Source: Hyalella azteca (taxonomy: Eukaryota; Arthropoda; Malacostraca; Amphipoda; Hyalellidae). Taken from it: a stretch of DNA of 64,000 bases. The first letter of the stretch is position 1, and each line of letters starts with the position of its first letter. The DNA lies in NCBI RefSeq assembly GCF_000764305.2, contig NW_025934815.1, forward strand, positions 1 to 64,000, given 5' to 3'. The notes below the pieces were generated by a model. That model saw nothing but the letters and a program-made list of their open reading frames with translations, did not search any database and was not told the DNA's origin. The translations under genes and the position numbers were made by a program. Below are positions 34,201-43,200 of this stretch, piece after piece.

Positions 34201-37200
34201 TCTCAAGGTTGGTGACCAAACTGCCTGTTGTGTGCTGTATACAACTATTAAATTTACGAAAATAAATTGTACGTAATTCAATGCATCATGTGGCAAAATG
34301 TAAACAATTTATTACGACTTGTTATTCAAATAAGTTATTACATTGATTATAATTTAATCATTGGACAAGATCGTAGTAGTAACCCTGACCAAACCGCCTG
34401 TTGTATGTTGCATACAACTATTAAATTTACGACAAGAAATTGTACGTAATTCAATGCATCAAGTGGCAAGATGTAAACATTTTTTTTGGCGACTTGTTAT
34501 TCGAATGTATACGTTATTACATTGATTATATTTGATCATTGGAATCATTTAACAAGTTCGTAGTCATAGCCCTTACTGTGCAGCCAGCATAGGGAAGTTG
34601 AACACACTACTGAGAGCGACATGGATACATGAAAGAATGATAAAGGTTACTCGAAATGTTGCGTGTGAAAAGTACTAATGCGGAAGGTTAACTCGTTGTG
34701 ACATCATGAACAGTTGCACCGACATGCTAACTTAGTATGACAATAGGAACGGTTACACAGGCAGGTTGACTCGTCGTGACATCATGAACAGTTGCACCGA
34801 CATGCTAACTTAGTATGACAATAGAAACGGTTACACAGGCAGGTTGACTCGTCGTGACATCATGAACAGTTGCACCGACATGCTAACTTAGTATGACAAT
34901 TGGAACGGTTCACAGGCAGGTTAACTCGTTGTGACAATATTAACATCAACAGCGGCCGGTTAACGCGGCATGACAGGTTTTTACCCCGGGCGTTTCTCAG
35001 AAACAATCAATCAATTCTACAAGCGATGTCGAGAGGTAAACTCGTGGTAGCATGGATACTGTTGCCATGGATGTATCCTGGATTTAACACGATGATATTC
35101 AAGAAGAAACTTTGGTTAAAATATTGAGGTATTCAAATTTAGAACTGGAATGACCGCTTTCTAAATCATTATAAAAATTCACGAAGAACTGATGAAGAGT
35201 GACCAATGGTCAACCGTTCTTCCTTCAATAATTTTCAATGTAATTAAAAAAAAAATTGTCCAAATGTCCAGGAGCGACAAGAATATAACGGAAAGAGCTG
35301 AAAGCAACAAATGCACTGCACACTGACCATCAGACACATCACCCTTCTACGTAATTGAGCTTGGGCTGCAACGAACGCCAAAGGCATTGACACACTGTGC
35401 AACGATCGTTATTGATCGCGGAGTTTGTCAACAACGAATTCCTTCTTATTTATTCTTCTCCGATGAGTTATTATTCCAGTCAGAACATGACAAAATAAAT
35501 GATAGTAGAGAATACATTTATAACCACATTGCTTTTGGTTAAACACCGAAGAGCTGAAATTTCGACTTAAAAATATTTCGCACGCACCAGTGCTTGAATT
35601 TACGTTGCAATAAAAAACACACATTATTTGGGCTAAAAACTAGAATAAGTAGGGTAATAATTATCAAAAATTGTTCTAATTAAACCGATTTATCATAACA
35701 GTGATAAGGTCATGAGAATAGCAAACGTGTAATATCAGAATAGCAGACGTGGTTGTACCTAGGTATATACTACTATATACTGTACCTAGGAATATACTAC
35801 TATATACTGTACCTAGGAATATACTACTATATACTGTACCTATACTAGGTACAAACAATAGCAACCACGTTTGTTGCTTGTTACAGCAAACACAAAAATC
35901 AGGGGCAGAAATGCAGCAGCATGTGAGCCCTGGATGCAGGCTGTGGCAGTATTGGCGCACAAGGCGTTGCAACCATCACACCCAGCGTTATATTTTGGTC
36001 GGCTTATCAGCGTCCGACAATTGCTCAGATATGTGCCTGCTGTAACCGTCAGCGTACCGGCGCAAGAGTTGCTTAACTTTTCGCGGTTCGCGTCTGATCT
36101 CGTTGCCCCTTACAATAAATATTACTTAAGCTCAGCGGTGGCTCAAGATGCCCAACATACTTAAGTCGCTCAAGTGGGTGACCGGCTGATCGCTTTATAT
36201 ATTTCAGGCAAACTTAATACTTTAAGTTAATTTAAATACTTAATTGAAGGTAATGAAAGTGACTTCTGGTGGTGTGATATAGTTGTGTATAAAAGAAAAC
36301 TAACGCCATAGTTTGACTAAGAGATACTATACAGCGGTAGAAGATTTCTTAATTTAAAAAATAAACCGAAGTAATGAGATTTATTATCACTTCGGAAGTA
36401 ACTCGTGTAAATAAATAAATAAATAAATAAGAACAAAAAAATGAAGAAGTAAAACACTCGCTCCTCTGTGAAAGCCCATCCCGACGTTAGCGAATTTTTG
36501 ACTCAATGGAGGCACGCACCATAGAGAAAAATGGCTTGCAGGCCGACTGCTTTTTAATCAATTCATTTGAAAATTAATTAATTGCTCATTAATTTTAATT
36601 AATGAGCGATTAATTTGTGCATGAATATCTTGTACTTCTAATTAAGCGTACAACATCGGTATTGACGTCAACCATTCGTTTGACTTGAAGCTCATGATGT
36701 TATACGATACTTTGATTTGCACGCGTACCTATTGACGGAATACCTACAAGTGACTTAGATTATTGTGCGTGCGTGTTCCGTGACGTTTCTAACTTCAAAC
36801 AAGCGGATTTGTTACAAGAAAAACAGAATAAAATACACAAATTGTTTGGTTACCCTAATATCGAAATAATTCTCTTAATTAATTGCCATTTTCAGAAGCA
36901 TTGCGAAAGTTATTTTCAGGCAAGTGATTGTACGACCGCAGTCCTACATTTCATCACTAGTGCATTTCTTCCAATCAAGAAAATGATCATTAATGAGCAT
37001 GACTTGACGAACCCGATTGCTCCAAAATGAAACGTCAGGTTTTGTTAGTCTTCACGGACGCAATAACTGCCAGCGATGCTTACCCCGTCAAAATTTGGCT
37101 CCTGCATCCTTGAATTTAGTTTTTTTGGGCCGTACTGTCAAAACTTGAATAAGTACACGTAGCGGCCCAAATACACGTAGCGGCCAAAATACACTTTACA

Positions 37201-40200
37201 GCCCAAGTTCACGTAATGTCTAATTTCTCTGCTGTGATTGGTTTTCTTATCTTCAAAGCCGCATTCTTGATAGTATACGGCCCCTGTAAGAGATATGGGG
37301 CGCGATACCAGCTTTATTGATCAGCCATTTCACATTAATAAGGAATCCCTGCAGCACGAGGAGGGTTGCGCTGTACTTTAACAGTCACCGCATGGCGGGT
37401 TGAAATTTCCGATGGTTTTGAGAATATCTACAAGTATTAGCAACATTGTAATCAATGAGGATTAATTCACTTAGTTGCTTGACTTGAGCGCAGAATAAAC
37501 TAATAAAATAAAAATTTTGCCCAGGCTTCGATTGAAGCTCTTTTTGCGAGTGCAGTATATTGGTGTTATATTCTGCCAGTAATTTACGCGCAATTCCAAA
37601 ATTTCCCCACTCAATCCTCAGATTAATTTTCCACTTAATTTTCCCACTCAATCCTCAGATTATTTTCCCACTCAATCCTCAGATTATTTTCCCACTCAAT
37701 CCTCAGATTATTTTCCCACTCAATCCTCAGATTATTTTCCCACTCAATCCTCAGACAGATCGAGCGAAGGAACAAGATTAAATTGTGTCTTTGGAGAGCA
37801 GAGAGACAGAAATTTCCCAGTATAAACCAGCAGTTTGAGTCTGACGTCATCTGTACGACGATTGCACCACCAGTCAGGCAGCTTCACGGAAATTTTTGTA
37901 CATCCGTACCTTTTAAGGCGATAGTAATAAATTATTCATGTAATTGTAACACGACCTGAATGAAATGAGGGCTTCAAAATTTAAATAAATGAGAGCCATC
38001 AATACCGCAGTCTGAGCTGTGATCTAAGCAAGTTATAAAAATCTACGAATAACAGGTTATGAATAATGAAATCATATTATTAATCAGATCGGGATATATC
38101 ATATATCAAGTTGAGTGTCACCATTATAGTAGCTTTCGCTGATGTTAAGTAACACTTGAATATTTCTTATAATTAATTGTTGAATATTACCAACTATACT
38201 TTGGTAAAAAATGCGGCTATAAACCAGGCGAAACGATATTTAGGCATAACAATATCTATGTCACATACTAGATAGAAAAAATATGACTCAGTACTCACTG
38301 CAGTGAGTGACAGAGAGCGCATTTTCTCAAAATCGACGAAAATGTGAAGTCACGGACAGACGGACGGACGGACTGACATGACGAGCACAATAGGGCATTT
38401 TTCATAAATGAGAAAATACGCTAAAAACACGGTTTGATAAATATATATACTTAAAACGTACATCATCGATGAATTTCTGGACTGTCACCAAAATGATTTT
38501 AGATATGGCATCGGTGACTTAGTGGACGAGTGATAGGAGGAACGATGGAAATCATATCTCGTGATGACTGCCTTGAGCGGCAGAAATGAGCAATACGCGA
38601 GCTATCAAGGCGAGGGGACCGGTCCTAAATCGATGTTTGAATTGCCTTCACCGTATACAATAAAGCCCTTCATGAGAAATACGGACCAGAAATGCAAAAT
38701 TGTGGCACGTTGGAAGATGGTTCGTACTAGAGAAACGCTGACAAAACGGGACGAGAATACCGGCGAAATTTATTTAGAACATTCACTTATATTCATCAAC
38801 AGTTGATTTCTCTTTGCAATTTTGAACTTTGCATCAAGTTTATTTCGATACGATATGAGAAGGCCAACTAAACTCGAATCTTCAATGGTTGCAAACGAGA
38901 TTGGCTGGCAAGCCACAACACACAACTGGCATCAGGATCGCGTGAGAGGCTCTCACCGTAATGGTAAGGTAAAGGCATGCAAGCTCGCCAGCCTTGGCAA
39001 GTATATATAGCATCCACAGAGTGCAGAAATGCAGCAATATCTAGGCACAACAATGTCTAGGTACAACAATGTCTAGGTACAACAATGTCTAGGTAGTAGG
39101 TACAACAATATCTAGGCACAACAATATCTAGGCACAACAATGTCTAGGTACAACAATATCTAGGCACAACAATATCTAGGCACAACAATGTCTAGGCACA
39201 ACAATGTCTAGGCACAGCAAGATCTAGGCACACCAAGATCTAGGCACAACAATATCTAGGCACAGCAAGATCTAGGCACAACAAGATCTAGGCACAGTAA
39301 TATCTAGGCACAACAATATCTAGGCACAGCAAGATCTAGGCACAACAATATCTAGGCACAACAATATCTAGGCACAACAATATCTAGGCACAACAATATC
39401 TAGGCACGACAATATCCAGGCACAACAATATCCAGGCACAACAATGTCTAGGCACAACAATATCTAGGCACAGCAAGATCTAGGCACAGTAATATCTAGC
39501 CACAACAATATCTAGGCACAGCAAGATCTAGGCACAACAATATCTAGGCACAATAATATCCAGGCACAACAATATCTAGGCACAACAATATCTAGGCACA
39601 ATATCTAGGCACAACAATATCTAGGCACAACAATATCTAGGCACAACAATATCTAGGCACAACAATATCTAGGCACAACAATATCTAGGTACAACTATAT
39701 CTAGGCACAAGATCTAGACACAACAATATCTAGGCACAACAATATCTAGGCACAACAATATCTAGGCACAGCAAGATCTAGGCACAGCAAGATTTAGGCA
39801 CAACAATATCTAGGCACAGCAAGATCTAGGCACAGCGAGATCTAGGCACAGCGAGATCTAGGCACAACAATATCTAGGCACAGCAAGATCTAAGCACAAC
39901 AATATCTAGGCACAACAATATCTAGGCACAACAATATCTAGGCACAAAGACCTAGGTGCAACAATATCTAGGCACAACAATATCTAGGCACGACAATATC
40001 TAGGCATAGAAAGACCTAGGTGCAACAATATCTAGGCACAGCAAGATCTAGGCACAATAATATGGCTGGGTGCAACTTTTATGTAAGTAAAACTTATTAA
40101 TACGGCAAATATTTTCTTAGCACCAGACCTTAGCAGAGGTTCTTTTCCAAAATCACACCTTTCACACTTTTTTTCAGCGATTTTTTAGAGATAGTAAATG

Positions 40201-43200
40201 TTTGATTTCTTGACTAGCTTTATACATAATAGATAGTAAAAATGTTGAAGTTTATGCCACTATTTTTAGATTTGCAATATTTTGATTAGTTTAGCTGCTA
40301 CAACATTTCTACAAAATGTGGGACGCGCATCCCGATTTACCCTCGCCCATCCCTTTTTACCCCGTTTGACGGTACCTCATCCAAGTTGATAACATGAGGG
40401 ATGAAGGTTTTTGGTATATTAATATTTATTCTTTCCTGTGATCACAAAGGTTGTGCAAGCATGAATCTGATGCCAGGAACCTAACAAATCTTCAAGCTGT
40501 GAGGGAATGGCTTTTTGCTCCATGTATTTTGTGTTGCCATTCCTTCTCTCATGCATTTCTCCCTAATCCCTTGTGTCTCTTCTCGTTCCAGATCACACTT
40601 ATTCCTTCTATGTGTGTACGTGCAGGTACAGATCACATTTATAGATCACGTGTATTGACCATTGAATTGTGTTTCATTTGTCCTGCTGTTAGGTTGTTTC
40701 ATCAAGTTTTCACGAGATAAAAGCCAATACTATATTGGTCTTACCGGACCTTTAGAGCTCAAATGTTAGTAGTGCCCCTAACAAAGCAGCAAAGACCAGC
40801 ACTCAGGCAAATTGACAGTTATATAATTATTATAATTCTGAAAATCATAGAGCCACTTTAAAAAATACCTTTCATCATTCATAACATTACCCTGAATGAA
40901 CAATTGATAGACTACATTACCAATAAAGCCACTGCTGCTTCTACATAAACAATTACTCAACTTTTTTAGTTAACCAACAGCTGTTTTGAACACATTCCAG
41001 AATGACACCATCAGCAATGCTACAATGAATGAACATTGCACTACCTGGAGCTGGTAGCACTGGCACTGATATCAAGTACTAGTAGGGGTAGGCAGAGAGG
41101 CCTATAATACCTATACACTTTTCAGTTGAATTTTTTTCTTACTAATCAGTATTCTAGATTATTTTATAGCCTAGAACATTAGTGAGAATACTTAGTATTC
41201 ACATCAAGTTGAGAATCAGGAGTGAATTCACTCCTGATGCTCAAATTATATGTACATTAATGACAATTCATTCCAATATTCACAAATTGTTTGCTGAAAA
41301 ATCATGACCTGAATAATAGAAAAACTAACAAACAAAATTATTAAAAATGGATGTAAAAAGAAGCTTCATAATAAATGTCAATAACTTTAATGAGCCAAGT
41401 TTGTGATTTTTTTCCTCCATGTGAAGCCAAGCAGCATGCTTGTGTAATTGACAAGAGTTTGTGTGCTAATCCAGTAAACAGCATATCCATGACTATGCAG
41501 CATATCCATGACTATATATGGGATGGAACTAAATGACAGTATTCAATAAAACGTATGTTTCCAATGCAATGCATGATGCATACCTTGCTGAGCATGCACA
41601 TATTATTAATCAGATCAGGATATGGTATATACAGGGGGGGGAAATAAATATTCGTACACTTGAAAAATCGTATTTTAATGGATGTAAGTACACAAACTTA
41701 ACAGGAATAGTGATTTAAATTATGTATAGAGACGCATAGTATTCAAAAATACTATCAAAAGAAATTAAATCTCAATGCAACAAAAAACACTGCAACATGT
41801 TCACTTTTCGGGGTGAAAAAAGTATTNGAGCCAATTGTAAGAATTGATTTCAAGTGATCATCAGACAAATTTGCTTGATAGTTAGATTTCACATACTTCA
41901 TTTTGGAAAATGTTTGTTCACAACAGTATGTTGAACGAAAAATGGACACAAAACTACAAGCAAACTTTATCAAATTTGGAAACTGATCGGGCTGCAGGCA
42001 TTTATAGAACTCAATCAGATTTCCTTCTCGATACTTATCCGTCAGTTTGTCATCTGCCCGGAGATCAATAATTTCCATTTGAAATTGAGTTGGAAGATTT
42101 TAAGCATTGCAGTCAAAAGGGATTACGAAAGAGCTGTGCTCCCTGAAACGGAAGCAGCAACGCCCCACTTGGCCTCCAACCCCACAATATACAGTTATAC
42201 ATGATTGATTGGTTGTAATGCATATTACATACTTACCAGCACTAGTATCTGTACGTCACACTATCAAGAGAGAGGAAAACTGACTCAGACTGAGCGCCAC
42301 CAGTCAGCAGGTCCCAGCTTTGAATAATTCTGCGATGCCATTTGTACAATAATGATTTATTAATTCCACGATTTCATCCGGCGGGCCGCGGGCCGGATGA
42401 AATAGTGGGGCGGGCCGGATGTGGCCCGCGGGCCATAGTTTGGAGACCCCTGGTATAAAATACCAGTCAGCATCTGCAAATCATTGGTCGAGACGTATAG
42501 AAATAGACTGGTATCTGTTGAGCTGAATAAAGGGTATTCAACCAAGTATTAAATTAAAATAATGCGGATTTATTGTTTTGTACGAATACTTTTTCACCCG
42601 AAAAGTGAACATGTTGCATTGTTTTTTGTTGCATTGAAATTTTATTTCTTTTGATAGTAGTATTTTTGAATACTATGCGTCTCTATACATAATTTAAATC
42701 ACTTTTCCTGTTAAGTTTGTGTACTTACATACATTAAAATACGATTTTTCAAGTGTACGAATATTTATTTCCCCCCACTGTATGAAGTGCCAGAATCCAA
42801 AGTGGAGTGCCACCATTATAGTAGCTGTCATTGATTTAAAGAAATACTTCATTACATTTTAATACTTTAATACTTTTTCAGAAAAATTTTAAATTGGCAC
42901 TTGAAGAGATTAGTGATGAATTATTTATTAAACTGAAATACCTACATGAGATTCATTCAACACTTGGTCTATTCTATGGTGACAATAGTATTTATGCTAC
43001 TTGTTATGAGCCATATATTTACAATCTTTTGAACAGGTGAACTTTCAAGGAGAATGTCAATAAAAAGTTATGTTTGTGTTCTTCTCTTGAATCTGTCACC
43101 AACTTTAAACTTCACCTAACAATTATCCTCAGCAGTCAGCACCCTAAGTGGAAAATTAGATAAATGACACCTGTGAATGATATAAAAACATTCATGCTTT

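Noticed and set aside
36773..37030. 85-codon plus-strand frame
   Set aside because: AT-rich, no start context, splice sites or recognisable domain inside flotillin-2 intron 1.
37560..37850. Repeat peptides from the 24-bp array
   Set aside because: Minisatellite artefact on both strands.
38460..38560. Reverse-transcriptase fragment (HQNDFRYGIGDLVDE)
   Set aside because: Only one weak motif, followed by stops; too little to assign.
39031..40068. CRISPR-like array
   Set aside because: The 16-bp units are contiguous with no unique spacers, and the context is an animal intron.
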